From Staphylococcus rostri (GTDB lineage: Bacteria; Bacillota; Bacilli; Staphylococcales; Staphylococcaceae), in NCBI RefSeq assembly GCF_002902145.1, contig NZ_PPRF01000014.1:1-64000 (forward strand): a stretch of DNA of 64,000 bases, given 5' to 3'. A program made the translations under genes and the position numbers. Below the pieces are notes generated by a model. That model saw only the letters and a program-made list of their open reading frames with translations, searched no databases and was not told the DNA's origin. The first letter of the stretch is position 1. Every line of letters starts with the position of its first letter. Below, in pieces: positions 20,310-31,000 of this stretch.

Positions 20310-20900
20310 ATGAATAGTATTGAAAATATTATAACCTCTTTTCAAGAACATCAAGGCTTCTTAACTTTTCAACAAGTAGTTGAAGAGAATCTCCCCTACA
20401 AAATGTTGTTAAAAATGATTGAGGAAGGGCAAGTAGAGGTTGAAACAAAAGGGCTATATCGCCTCCCTGATACTTATCTGGACGAATGGTTTGTGGCACA
20501 GCAACGTTTTTCAAAAGGGATTTTTTCTTTAGAGACCGCTCTCTGGCTACATGGACTATCACTAACAGTCCCTTTTGAGATGACCATGAGTTTCCCTTAT
20601 GGGACTAATACTAAAAATATTAAAGTAGAAGGCATACGCCCGATAGTGCTTCGTTCCAATTATGATGAAGGAATTATTGTGCTTGAGCGACAAGCAGGTC
20701 AGAAGATTAAGGTATATGAGCCTGAGCGAGTTTTAGCAGAGTGCCTCAGACCAGTTTATCAAGTCGATGTTCAAATTATAGCCCCCGCATTTAAGATGTA
20801 TTTTCAACATCACAGAGTTAACTATTCAAAACTTTTTCACTATGCACAGTTATTCAAGGTGACGAATAAGTTACAATCTTATATGGAGGTATTAGCCTAA
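20310..20900 (+). CDS. abiEi: AbiEi-family antitoxin (type IV toxin-antitoxin)
   Basis: The 196-residue protein fits the AbiEi antitoxin family. An N-terminal winged-helix domain (about residues 1-55, with GFLTFQQVVEE and LYRLPDTYLDEW) precedes a C-terminal antitoxin domain (FSLETALWLHGL near 73-84 and KVYEPERVLAECLR near 134-147). The family represses its own promoter and counteracts the AbiEii nucleotidyltransferase, giving abortive phage infection. AAAGGAGAG precedes the ATG. The reading frame is intact and its stop overlaps the toxin ATG (TAATG), the canonical arrangement. The partner toxin gene is broken, so this may be an orphan antitoxin. Confidence 0.85.
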   Translation: MNSIENIITSFQEHQGFLTFQQVVEENLPYKMLLKMIEEGQVEVETKGLYRLPDTYLDEWFVAQQRFSKGIFSLETALWLHGLSLTVPFEMTMSFPYGTNTKNIKVEGIRPIVLRSNYDEGIIVLERQAGQKIKVYEPERVLAECLRPVYQVDVQIIAPAFKMYFQHHRVNYSKLFHYAQLFKVTNKLQSYMEVLA

Positions 20901-21736
20901 TGTTTTCCAATGCAAATAGCTTTAAGGCAAAGATTAAGAATATGGCTAAGGGATAGAGATATTCCTGCTCAGCAGCTTCAGCAAAACTTCCTTATTGAAC
21001 AGGTGTTGAAGTTGATTGCTAAAAGTTCTATAAAGATTCATTCGTTGTGAAAGGTGGTTATCTAATCGGACAATTAATAGGTCTTGATAAGCGAACTACA
21101 ATGGATTTAGATGTAACCCTTAAAGGGACGAAACTTAGTCAAGAGAACTTGATTGAAATCTTCAAAGAGATTCTTTCAGATTCGGATGATATCTTTTCAT
21201 TTGAAGTAGACAAACTAGAGCCAATTCGCCAAGATAATCAGTATGGAGGCTTTTCTCTAAAACTCAATGCTACATTTGATACGTTAAGAGAGGTTGTCTT
21301 TATCGATATCACAACAGGTGATAAGAATACGCCTCGAGAAATTACGTATTTGATGCCATCTCTGTTTACAAATGAATTTATTGAGGTTTGGACTTATAAT
21401 TTAGAGACCGTCCTCGCTGAGAAATTAGAAACCATTATTAGCCGAGGAATAGCTTCAACACGTCCTCGTGATCGCTATGACCTTTTTACCGTGTATCAAC
21501 TTAGAAAAGACGAAATAGATTTTGATGTATTACGTAAAGCTTTGGGCAATACTGTAGGAAAACGAGGTAGCGAAGAGTCTATAGATAACTGGGAAAGTCA
21601 GTTAAATGGTATTGAGGCTTCTGATTATCAAAAACAACTTTGGACAAGTTATTAAAGACAATTCAAATATGCACAAGATATTTCCTTTGAGGAATCTGTT
21701 TTGGTTGTTAGAGACATCATGAGAGCTATTATGTGA
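20900..21736 (+). pseudogene. abiEii: abiEii toxin gene with two frameshifts and a nonsense codon
   Basis: AbiEii is a DUF1814/nucleotidyltransferase-fold toxin. Here the frame begins MFSNANSFKAKIKNMAK and hits TAG at 20954. Dropping one base near 20951 restores a family-like stretch (DRDIPAQQLQQNFLIEQ), which is lost again near 21030, where one base is missing before YKDSFVVKGGYL. From 21035 the frame is open through the catalytic-type block KRTTMDLDVTLKG and LAEKLETIISRG to a TAA at 21653. Beyond it the same frame continues with RQFKYAQDISFEE to TGA at 21736, so that TAA looks like a Gln-to-stop change. Three independent lesions make function very unlikely. Confidence 0.85.
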
Positions 21737-21738
21737 TC

Positions 21739-21779
21739 AAAAACGGTTCATTACCTTATTATGTAGGGAACCGTTTTTT
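21739..21779 (+). terminator. terminator after the AbiE locus
   Basis: AAAAACGGTTC (21739-21749) pairs with GAACCGTTTTT (21768-21778), followed by a T run. It probably marks the right end of the AbiE transcription unit. Confidence 0.88.
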
Positions 21780-21853
21780 ATGCATCAATTTATGAAATAT
21801 CATGATAAATATATTATAATGCACATAAGAGTCTACAATTCAGGAGTGAAACT

Positions 21854-23068
21854 ATGAAGCACATTTTATTAGCGGTGACGGGCGGTATCGCAGCCTATAA
21901 AGCGATTGATTTAACGAGTAAATTAACACAAGCAGGTTATGATGTACGTGTCATGTTAACGGAACATGCACAACAATTTGTGACGCCATTATCGTTTCAA
22001 GCGATTAGTCGTAACGCGGTTTATACGGATACATTTATCGAGCAAAACCCTGCTGAAATTCAACATATCACATTAGGCGATTGGGCGGATGCGGTGATTA
22101 TTGCGCCAGCGACGGCCAACACGATTTCAAAGTTAAGTCATGGGATTGCTGATGATATGGTGACGACTACGCTCCTAGCGACGACAGCACCGAAACTCAT
22201 TGCACCGGCTATGAATGTACATATGTATGAAAACCCACGCATACAGGCGAATATGGCAACGCTCAAAGCGGATGGTTATCACTTTTTAGAACCGGGAGAA
22301 GGGTTCTTAGCGTGTGGCTATGTCGCAAAAGGACGTATGGCGGAACCATTGGATATTATTGCATCATTGAAACAGTTAAATGAGGGTACGCAGCTTGAGA
22401 ATGTAACAGAGGCGAACGGTTATTTTGCGGGGAAACATGTGCTTGTGACAGCTGGACCGACAGTGGAAGTGATTGATCCTGTTCGCTTTGTGTCTAATCG
22501 TGCTTCGGGCAAGATGGGCTATGCGATTGCGGCAGCCTTAGTGGAACAGGGGGCACACGTAACATTAGTTTCGGGCCCAACGCATTTAACACCACCAGAC
22601 GGCGTAACATTTGTGTCAGTGACAAGTGCTGAAGAGATGTTTGAAGCGGTCGTATCGCGCTACGATGCACAGGATATCGTTTTTAAAACAGCGGCGGTAT
22701 CAGACTATACACCGGTGACCAAATTGACGCATAAAGTGAAAAAGCAAGACGGTAATTTGACCGTAGAATTCGAACGTACGAAAGATATTTTGAAATACTT
22801 AGGCGAACATAAGACAACGCAAAAATTAGTAGGTTTTGCGGCTGAAACCCGTGATGTTGCACATTACGCTCAGGATAAATTAGCGCGTAAAAATGCAGAT
22901 GTGATTATCGCGAACAATGTAGGTGACCGTTCGATTGGTTTTAACTCAGACCAAAATGAAGTGACGATGTATTTCAAAGGTGGTGACGTTCAACCGATTG
23001 ATAAAGGTGAGAAAACAGCATTGGCGTATCAAATTTTAAGTGCCCTAGAAAGTAGATGGGATGTATGA
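21854..23068 (+). CDS. coaBC: bifunctional phosphopantothenoylcysteine decarboxylase / phosphopantothenate-cysteine ligase
   Basis: CoaBC makes 4'-phosphopantetheine on the way to coenzyme A. The N-terminal CoaC flavodoxin-like domain (about 1-180) starts LLAVTGGIAAYKA and has the substrate clamp APAMNVHMYEN near 117 and the lid motif ACGYVAKGRM near 155. The C-terminal CoaB domain (from about 195) has LVTAGPTVEVIDPVRF and NRASGKMG near 217. The 404-residue length is typical. A TATAAT stands at 21815. The last bases overlap the priA start (ATGA). Confidence 0.96.
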   Translation: MKHILLAVTGGIAAYKAIDLTSKLTQAGYDVRVMLTEHAQQFVTPLSFQAISRNAVYTDTFIEQNPAEIQHITLGDWADAVIIAPATANTISKLSHGIADDMVTTTLLATTAPKLIAPAMNVHMYENPRIQANMATLKADGYHFLEPGEGFLACGYVAKGRMAEPLDIIASLKQLNEGTQLENVTEANGYFAGKHVLVTAGPTVEVIDPVRFVSNRASGKMGYAIAAALVEQGAHVTLVSGPTHLTPPDGVTFVSVTSAEEMFEAVVSRYDAQDIVFKTAAVSDYTPVTKLTHKVKKQDGNLTVEFERTKDILKYLGEHKTTQKLVGFAAETRDVAHYAQDKLARKNADVIIANNVGDRSIGFNSDQNEVTMYFKGGDVQPIDKGEKTALAYQILSALESRWDV

Positions 23069-25473
23069 TTGCACAAGTTATCGTAGACGTTGCTGCCAAA
23101 AGTGTAGATAGAACGTTCGATTACCTTGTACCCGAAGATTTACAAGATGTCATACAACCAGGCGTACGTGTGCTCGTTCCATTTGGCCCACGTAAAATTC
23201 AAGGCTATGTGATGCAACTTGTGCCTGATGAACAATCAGATATTCCGCTGAATCGTTTAAGACCTGTTTATGAAGTGAAAGACATTCAACCTGAGTTGAC
23301 GGAAGAACTTGTTAAGTTGAGTGAGTGGTATAGTCATTACTTTGTATCCAAACGTATTTCGATGCTGGAAGCGATGTTACCGAGTGCGATTAAGGCGAAG
23401 TATACGAAGGCATTTCAGGTGAAAGAGGTTGGAGCATTGCCCGCATCACTTGCACAGCGGTTTAACCAAGAAGGTATCTATCCATATAAAGCGGCACAAG
23501 ACAATGAAGATGTTGCCGAACTGTTAGCGTATATGAAACAAGGTGCTGTTGAAGAAGTAACGCTGTTATCACAACATACAAATAAGAAAAAGCAACGGGC
23601 GGTACGTGTGGCAGACCCAGAGATGGGTGATAGTCTATTGACAGACTTGGAGAAGCGCCCGAAACAGTATGATGTGTTGGCATTTTTATTAGATGAGCGT
23701 CATCGTGATGTGTTATTGCGCGAGTTGAAAGATATTGGATTTTCAACATCAGCAATTAATACGTTAGAAAAAAATGGTGTGATTGAAAAGTATGATGTTG
23801 TCGTTGAACGTGATCCGTATGAAGGACGCGTATTTGAACAAGAAAACAAACAGCAACTGACCGAAGAACAACAAGTCGCATTTGATAACATTAATCGTGC
23901 AGTCGAAGCGCAACAAGCGGAAACATTTTTACTACACGGTGTGACGGGTTCAGGTAAAACAGAAGTATATCTACAGATTATCGATCAAGTGCTTGAACGA
24001 CAACAAGAAGCAATGATGCTCGTGCCAGAGATTGCGTTAACACCGCAAATGGTCCAGCGTTTCAAACGCCGCTTTGGAGATGAAGTAGCCGTGTTACACT
24101 CAGGTTTATCACATGGCGAGCGTTATGATGAGTGGCAGAAAATTCGTGACGGCCGTGCCCGTGTCAGTGTCGGTGCACGTTCAAGTGTCTTTGCGCCATT
24201 TAAAAATCTAGGCATTATTATTATTGATGAAGAACATGAAGCGACTTATAAACAAGAAGATTATCCACGCTACCATGCAAAAGAAATTGCAGAATGGCGT
24301 AGTCGCTACCATCAATGCCCACTCGTTCTCGGTAGTGCGACACCAAGTCTGGAAAGCTATGCACGTGCAACGAAGAACGTCTATACGTTGTTATCGATGC
24401 CGACACGTGTCAATCAACAGCCATTACCAGAAGTTAAAATTCGTGATATGCGTGAAGAATTAGCAAACGGCAATCGCTCCATCTTTTCAGAAGATCTCGC
24501 TGAAGCCATTGAGACACGCCTAAACAGACAGGAACAAGTCGTCCTATTCTTGAACCGACGTGGCTATGCATCATTTATGTTATGCCGTGACTGTGGCCAT
24601 GTCCCGCAATGTCCGAACTGCGATATTTCAATGACGTACCATAAAACAACTGATGAACTTAAATGTCACTACTGCGGTCATCATGAACCTGCGCCATTTC
24701 AATGTCCGAGCTGTGGTAGCGAACATATTCGTCAAATGGGCACAGGGACACAACGCGTTGAAGAACTGATTCAAGAACGCTTTCCATCCGCACGTATTAT
24801 TCGTATGGATGTCGATACAACAAGTAAAAAAGGCAGCCACGAAAAGCTACTGAAAGCATTCGGAGACGGAAAAGGCGATATTTTACTTGGCACACAAATG
24901 ATTGCGAAAGGATTAGACTTTCCAAACATTACACTTGTTGGGGTACTCAATGCAGATACGATGTTGAACTTGCCTGACTTTCGCTCGAGTGAACGGACGT
25001 ATCAAATTTTAACGCAAGTGGCCGGTCGTGCAGGCCGTCATGAGAAGAAAGGGGAAGTAATCATTCAAACGTATAACCCCGATCATTATGCGATACAAGA
25101 CGTTAAGGCGAGCGACTATCTGTCATTTTATAATAAAGAAATGTCATTCCGACAGTTGGCGAAATATCCACCGTACTTTTTCTTGATTAACTTTACAATT
25201 ACACATGAAAAGATGAAAGTCGCATTACAAGCAGCATCACACGTTCACCAAATATTACTACAACATTTGACAGATAAAGCCTTTATACTCGGTCCTGCAC
25301 CAGCGGCATTGTCGAGAATCAACAACGAGTTTCGGTTCCAAATCTTATTGAAATATAAAAGTGAACCAGAGTTGATTCATGCGTTACGTTATTTAGATGA
25401 CTACTATCACGAGCGTTATGAACAAGATAAACTCGCATTACGTATCGATATCGGACCTTATATGATGATGTAG
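23065..25473 (+). CDS. priA: primosomal replication restart helicase PriA
   Basis: PriA reloads the replicative helicase at collapsed forks. In the 802 residues an N-terminal 3'-end-binding domain (AQVIVDVAAKSVDRTFDY) precedes a superfamily 2 helicase core. The core has Walker A GVTGSGKTEVY near residue 288 and DEEH near 385. Two zinc modules are inserted near 500-550 (CRDCGHVPQCPNC and CHYCG...CPSCGS). I chose ATG 23065, which overlaps the coaBC stop; an ATG nine bases earlier in the same frame is also possible. Core chromosomal gene order returns here after the AbiE insertion. Confidence 0.95.
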   Translation: MIAQVIVDVAAKSVDRTFDYLVPEDLQDVIQPGVRVLVPFGPRKIQGYVMQLVPDEQSDIPLNRLRPVYEVKDIQPELTEELVKLSEWYSHYFVSKRISMLEAMLPSAIKAKYTKAFQVKEVGALPASLAQRFNQEGIYPYKAAQDNEDVAELLAYMKQGAVEEVTLLSQHTNKKKQRAVRVADPEMGDSLLTDLEKRPKQYDVLAFLLDERHRDVLLRELKDIGFSTSAINTLEKNGVIEKYDVVVERDPYEGRVFEQENKQQLTEEQQVAFDNINRAVEAQQAETFLLHGVTGSGKTEVYLQIIDQVLERQQEAMMLVPEIALTPQMVQRFKRRFGDEVAVLHSGLSHGERYDEWQKIRDGRARVSVGARSSVFAPFKNLGIIIIDEEHEATYKQEDYPRYHAKEIAEWRSRYHQCPLVLGSATPSLESYARATKNVYTLLSMPTRVNQQPLPEVKIRDMREELANGNRSIFSEDLAEAIETRLNRQEQVVLFLNRRGYASFMLCRDCGHVPQCPNCDISMTYHKTTDELKCHYCGHHEPAPFQCPSCGSEHIRQMGTGTQRVEELIQERFPSARIIRMDVDTTSKKGSHEKLLKAFGDGKGDILLGTQMIAKGLDFPNITLVGVLNADTMLNLPDFRSSERTYQILTQVAGRAGRHEKKGEVIIQTYNPDHYAIQDVKASDYLSFYNKEMSFRQLAKYPPYFFLINFTITHEKMKVALQAASHVHQILLQHLTDKAFILGPAPAALSRINNEFRFQILLKYKSEPELIHALRYLDDYYHERYEQDKLALRIDIGPYMMM

Positions 25474-25515
25474 CATTACGTGGACAAAATATAAGTAAAG
25501 TTAGGGGTGGTGACC

Positions 25516-26276
25516 GTGTATATGTCTGTTCATCAAGCTGCTGATAAATGGGATACATCAGAACAAACAGTAAAAAGACTACGTACTAACGGAGAAATTG
25601 AAAGATTGAACGAAGCTTTTACTGTGGCGTACACATATAATTCTAATACTATTGAAGGAAATACACTCACTCTGAAAGGAACGGACTTGGTATTAAGAGG
25701 GTTAACAATTGATAAAAACCATTAAAAGATCATATGGAAGCAATTGGTCACAAAGAAGCTTTTGATTTTGTGCGCGAGCTTGTAAGTAATAATGTCGTTT
25801 TGACTGAAGCGGTAATCAAACAAACACATGCATTACTACTTATAGGAAATAGACAGCATCGTGCTGTTTATCGGCAAGTACCTGTTCGTATAATCGATGC
25901 AGATTATGAACCCGTACAGCCAACTTTGATAGAGCGTAGTATGGAAAGGTTGTTGTGGGAATTTGACGCGAGTAATGAGCATATTATCACAAAGTTAGCT
26001 AAGTTTCATATTGCGTTTGAGCGTATACATCCATTTATTGATGGTAATGGCAGAACAGGTAGGCTGTTAGTAAATTTAGAACTTATGAAGGCTGGATATC
26101 CACTCATTGATATTAATTTCACTGATAGAATGTTGTATTACGCGGCATTTGATGAAGCACATGGTGAAGAAGGACTCACCGCTATGGAAAGCATATTAAA
26201 GATTAGATTTTTACTTAAACATATTATAAGCAAAATGAAAGCTACGATAACGTACACAAAATGTGCGGAATCGTAG
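25516..26276 (+). pseudogene. fic: fic-family gene with internal deletion and frameshift
   Basis: The second segment has an intact Fic motif HPFIDGNGRTGR, and the first keeps the class II inhibitory motif TIEGN; the family transfers AMP to target proteins. The front starts at GTG 25516 after AGGGGTGG with a helix-turn-helix-like MYMSVHQAADKWDTS. It jumps from TNGEIE straight to RLNEAF, where relatives as I remember them have some 50-70 more residues. At about 25717-25722 a single C seems to be missing (AAAACC), so frame one stops at 25725 while DHMEAIGHKEAF continues in the next frame. The 3' end runs into a terminator hairpin. Both the deletion and the shift point to a dead gene. Confidence 0.75.
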
Positions 26277-26281
26277 CTTTC
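26237..26281 (+). terminator. hairpin at the 3' end of the fic remnant
   Basis: GAAAGCTACGAT (26237-26248) pairs perfectly with ATCGTAGCTTTC (26270-26281). The stem contains the last codons and stop of the fic remnant, suggesting that its original C terminus was replaced. The T run is weak. Confidence 0.7.
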
Positions 26282-26294
26282 TTAATAGGAAAGA

Positions 26295-26320
26295 AAAAGA
26301 GGGGCGCACCCCTCTTTTTT
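26295..26320. terminator. terminator of the sdr-like gene
   Basis: AAAAGAGGGG (26295-26304) pairs with CCCCTCTTTT (26309-26318), with A and T runs on both sides. It lies 12 bases beyond the stop of the minus-strand surface protein gene and can work in both directions. Confidence 0.92.
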
Positions 26321-26519
26321 AATGCTTAAATTTAGTCTTCATGACGTTTCTTTTTACGACCGAACAGAAGTAATGAACCTAGACCAGCAAACATTGTACC
26401 GAATGCTGCTGTGTCTGCAGATTCTTGACCAGTGTTTGGTAATGCTTTCGTATTGTCGTGGTGGTCTTTTGCATTGCCGTCATTGTCGCTATTGTGGTCT
26501 TGACCATTGTTAGCGCCAT

Positions 26520-27965
26520 TGTTCGTATCTGTATCTGAGTCGCTGTCCGAATCAGAATCACTATCCGAGTCAGAGTCGCTGTCCGAATCCGAGTCGCTAT
26601 CGGAGTCCGAATCGCTATCAGAATCTGAGTCGCTGTCAGAATCAGAGTCACTATCGGAGTCAGAGTCACTATCGGAGTCAGAGTCACTATCCGAGTCAGA
26701 ATCGCTATCCGAGTCAGAGTCGCTATCGGAGTCCGAATCGCTGTCAGAATCAGAATCGCTATCCGAATCCGAGTCACTATCGGAGTCAGAGTCACTATCG
26801 GAGTCAGAGTCGCTATCAGAGTCCGAATCGCTGTCAGAATCTGAGTCGCTATCCGAGTCCGAGTCGCTATCGGAGTCCGAATCGCTGTCAGAGTCCGAAT
26901 CGCTATCAGAATCCGAGTCACTATCCGAGTCCGAGTCGCTATCGGAGTCAGAGTCACTGTCCGAATCCGAGTCACTATCAGAGTCAGAATCGCTATCAGA
27001 GTCAGAATCGCTATCAGAATCGCTATCAGAATCCGAGTCGCTGTCCGAATCAGAGTCACTATCCGAGTCAGAGTCGCTGTCCGAATCCGAGTCACTATCA
27101 GAATCACTGTCAGAATCAGAATCGCTATCAGAATCCGAGTCGCTATCAGAATCTGAGTCACTGTCCGAGTCAGAATCGCTGTCAGAATCAGAATCGCTAT
27201 CAGAATCCGAGTCGCTGTCCGAGTCAGAGTCGCTATCCGAGTCCGAATCGCTGTCAGAGTCCGAGTCGCTATCCGAGTCACTATCAGAATCCGAGTCACT
27301 ATCCGAGTCCGAATCGCTGTCAGAGTCAGAATCGCTATCCGAGTCACTATCCGAATCAGAGTCCGAATCGCTATCCGAGTCAGAATCACTATCCGAGTCA
27401 GAGTCACTGTCCGAATCAGAGTCGCTGTCCGAGTCCGAATCGCTGTCAGAGTCCGAGTCGCTATCCGAATCCGAGTCGCTATCCGAGTCCGAATCGCTAT
27501 CCGAGTCCGAATCGCTATCAGAGTCCGAGTCGCTATCCGAGTCAGAATCGCTATCAGAGTCCGAGTCACTATCCGAGTCCGAATCGCTATCAGAGTCCGA
27601 ATCGCTGTCAGAGTCCGAATCGCTATCAGAATCCGAGTCGCTGTCAGAGTCAGAGTCACTGTCAGAATCTGAGTCACTATCAGAATCAGAATCACTGTCA
27701 GAATCCGAGTCGCTGTCAGAGTCCGAGTCGCTATCAGAATCCGAGTCGCTATCAGAATCGCTATCCGAGTCCGAATCGCTGTCAGAATCCGAGTCACTAT
27801 CAGAATCAGAATTCGCTATCAGAATCAGAATCGCTATCCGAGTCAGAGTCGCTGTCAGAATCAGAATCACTGTCCGAATCAGAATCGCTGTCCGAGTCAG
27901 AATCGCTATCCGAATCCGAGTCACTATCCGAATCGCTGTCAGAGTCCGAGTCGCTATCATCTGGA
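26520..27965 (-). repeat. Ser-Asp repeat region
   Basis: About 1.45 kb of six-base units coding Ser-Asp, mostly grouped as 18-base triplets with variation between AGC/TCC/TCT-type Ser and GAT/GAC Asp codons. It would act as the wall-spanning stalk of the surface protein. Its periodicity leaves several frames open on both strands, giving long false ORFs. The only break in the six-base period that I found is the added T near 27811. Confidence 0.93.
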
Positions 27966-28075
27966 TCTGTATTTGGTGTATCAGGATCTACATTTTCATT
28001 AGGATCAGTTGTCGGTGTATCAGGATCTTCTCCATCTACCGTGCTAGTTTCTTCATCTGGTTGAGGTTCTGAGTC

Positions 28076-31000
28076 GTCAAATACATAGAAACCAGAATCA
28101 ATTGTTAGATTTTCATCTTTCAAGATAACTTTTACAGTTAGACCGTTTGAATCAAGCGCCGTATCACTACCTTGAAGCACGTGTGTCGCTCTGTAGTAAT
28201 TAGGTGTACCAAATTCAACGAAGTATGTGCCTGGTGTTAAGTTGTCAAATTGATATAAACCATTATCGTTTGTAACAGTTTCCGCAATGACGTCACCGTT
28301 CGCATTTTTCAATGTAACTGGAACTGCAGGAATACCATATTCTTCAGGTGATTGAATACCATCGCGATCATAGTCATTCCATACAAAGTCACCAATTTTT
28401 AATGGTGGTACTTTGTAGAAACCAGAGTCAACAGTTAAGTTGTTCTCATTTAAATCAACATTAACGATGCTGCCATCAGAATCATTTGCATCATCGCTAC
28501 CTTGGTTAGATGGGGTAGGGACGTAGCCAACAGGTGTTACAAATTCAACTGTATAACGACCTTGTTTCAACTGATCAAAGAGGTAATGACCGTTTTCATC
28601 AGTTGTTGTTCTTGAAACCTCAGCACCTTGTTCATCTTTTAAAACAACCGTAACATTTGCGATACCAGGTTCATTCGCATCTTGGATACCGTCTTTGTTT
28701 GTATCTTCCCACACTGTATCGCCAACTTTGACGGAAGGTGTTAATAATGAGAAATGGTAGAACTCAGATTTTTTCAACTCAACTGGAATGCGAATACCTT
28801 CATTAGTACGATGAATGATATCGTCATGATTGATTCCTGGTCCACCAGGGCCAACAACTCTATCTTCATAAAATTCATAATTTGATACTCTATATCCCTC
28901 AGGAGGTATGATTTCTACTGTATAATTTCCAGGCTTAAGATGTGTGAATAAGTATTCTCCACCACCATAGTAGATTTCAAAAGCAGAATCATCGCCTTCT
29001 AATTCTTTATTCTGTTCGCGATTATTCGTTGTCATACGCTTAATTTCAACACCATTTTCATCTCTTAAAACAACAGTAATATCGTATCCACGGTCATCTG
29101 CACGTTCATCTACACCTTGTGAACCGCTTAGGCCAGTCCAACTTTCACCAGCATGATTACCGCCACTGTCGTCATTATCAAGGAAAATAGTACCGTGTAG
29201 CATAAAGTCATTTTTAATAAAACCAGAGTCAATTGTTACGTCATCATCTGTTAAGTCAACAGGTACGACTAAACCGTCAGAATCACGTGTTGGATCAAGT
29301 GTTGCGCCTTCCCTCTCTTTTACGGCTTTTGGTACATGATGAACAAGTGTTGGACTATAACCTTCAGGCGTTACAAACTCAACAGTATAGTGACCAGGGT
29401 CTAAATCATCGAATAAATAATGACCTGTTTCATCTGTGACTGTACGTTTAATTTCATTATTGTCGGCATCTTTTAGGATAACTGTTACATCGGCTAATGG
29501 TACATCAGTTAATGGCTCATCTTCACTATTATTTTGATATCCTAAATCATTGTCAACCTCATGACGATTGTGTATCCATGAATCTTCAAGTCCAAGCATT
29601 GTATCTTCAGCATCGATCCATACGAAGTCACCAATTTTATATTTCTTGACTTTGTGGAAGCCGACATCAACTGATTCATCATTATGGTCAACATGAACGT
29701 TAACTGTTGTACCATTAGAATCTTTTTCAGGATCTGTACCTTGTTGAGATGCTGAAGGTTGATAGCCATCAGGTGTGACAAATTCAACTGTGTAGTCACC
29801 AGGTGGGACATTGCTGAAGTGATATTCACCATTGTCATCAGTTGTCTTAGTTTCTACTGTATTGCCATCATGATCTTTCAAGATGACTGTAACACCGCTA
29901 AGACCAGGCTCATCTTCATCTTGAACGCCGTCTTCATTCGTGTCATTCCATACTTTATCACCGATTTCATACGTCTCTTTGTAGAAACCAGCATCGACAG
30001 TTAAGTTGCTCTTATGCAAGTCGACTTCAACCGTGCTACCATCAGAATCATTTGCATCGTCACTACCTTGGTTAGCAAGGGTAGGTGTGTAACCTTCAGG
30101 CGTTACAAATTCAACTGTATAGTGTCCTTGTTTCAACTGATCAAAGAGGTAATGACCGTTTTCATCAGTCGTTGTTCTTGAAACTTCAGCACCATGTTCA
30201 TCTTTTAAGACAACAGTGACATTTGCGATACCAGGTTCGTTTGCGTCTTGGATACCGTCTTTATTTGTGTCTTCCCAGACTGTATCGCCAACTTTGACAG
30301 CAGGCGTTAATAGTGTGAAATGATTGAATTGGGATCTCTCTATGTTAATAGGAATCCTAATACCTTCATTTACAAAGTACCATTCGTCATCATCTCTTGG
30401 TCTAGGTGTAACATAAGCATTGTAATCAGATACTCGATACCCTTCAGGAGGTATGACTTCAACTGTGTAACGACCCGGTTTAAGATGCGGGAATACATAT
30501 TCACCGTCACCATAGAAGAAATTAACGAAATATGCTTCTCCAGGTATCGTCTTAGAGTTATTCTCATCATTCGTGGTAATGCGATTAATTTCAACACCAT
30601 TTTCATCTCTTAAAATAACGGTGATATCATGAGCCCACTCGTCATATTTATCAGGATTAGAAGGTGTGTATGTCCCATTATCATCATAATCAAGTATAAT
30701 CGAACCATGTAACAAAAAGTCGTTTTTAACAAAACCAGAATCAATCGTTAAGTCATCGTCTGTCAAGTCAACTGGTACGATTAATCCATCAGAATCTCGA
30801 GTAGGATCTAGTGGATCATCTATACCACGAGGAATGCCACCAGGAACGTGATGAACTAGTGTAGGGCTATAGCCTTCAGGTGTTACAAATTCAACAACAT
30901 AGTGTCCAGGATCCAGATCGTCAAATGAATAATGACCTGTTTCATCTGTAACTGTGCGTTTAATTTCATTGTTATAGGCATCTTTTAAGATAACTGTTAC

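Noticed and set aside
26507-28072. Plus-strand 521-residue frame with [10 protein letters not shown] repeats, and the minus-strand frame 26379-27797 rich in Arg/Ile/Thr
   Set aside because: Both are alternative readings of the SD-coding repeat, which has no stops in several frames because of its six-base period. They lack ribosome sites and the true SD-LPNTG frame is obvious.
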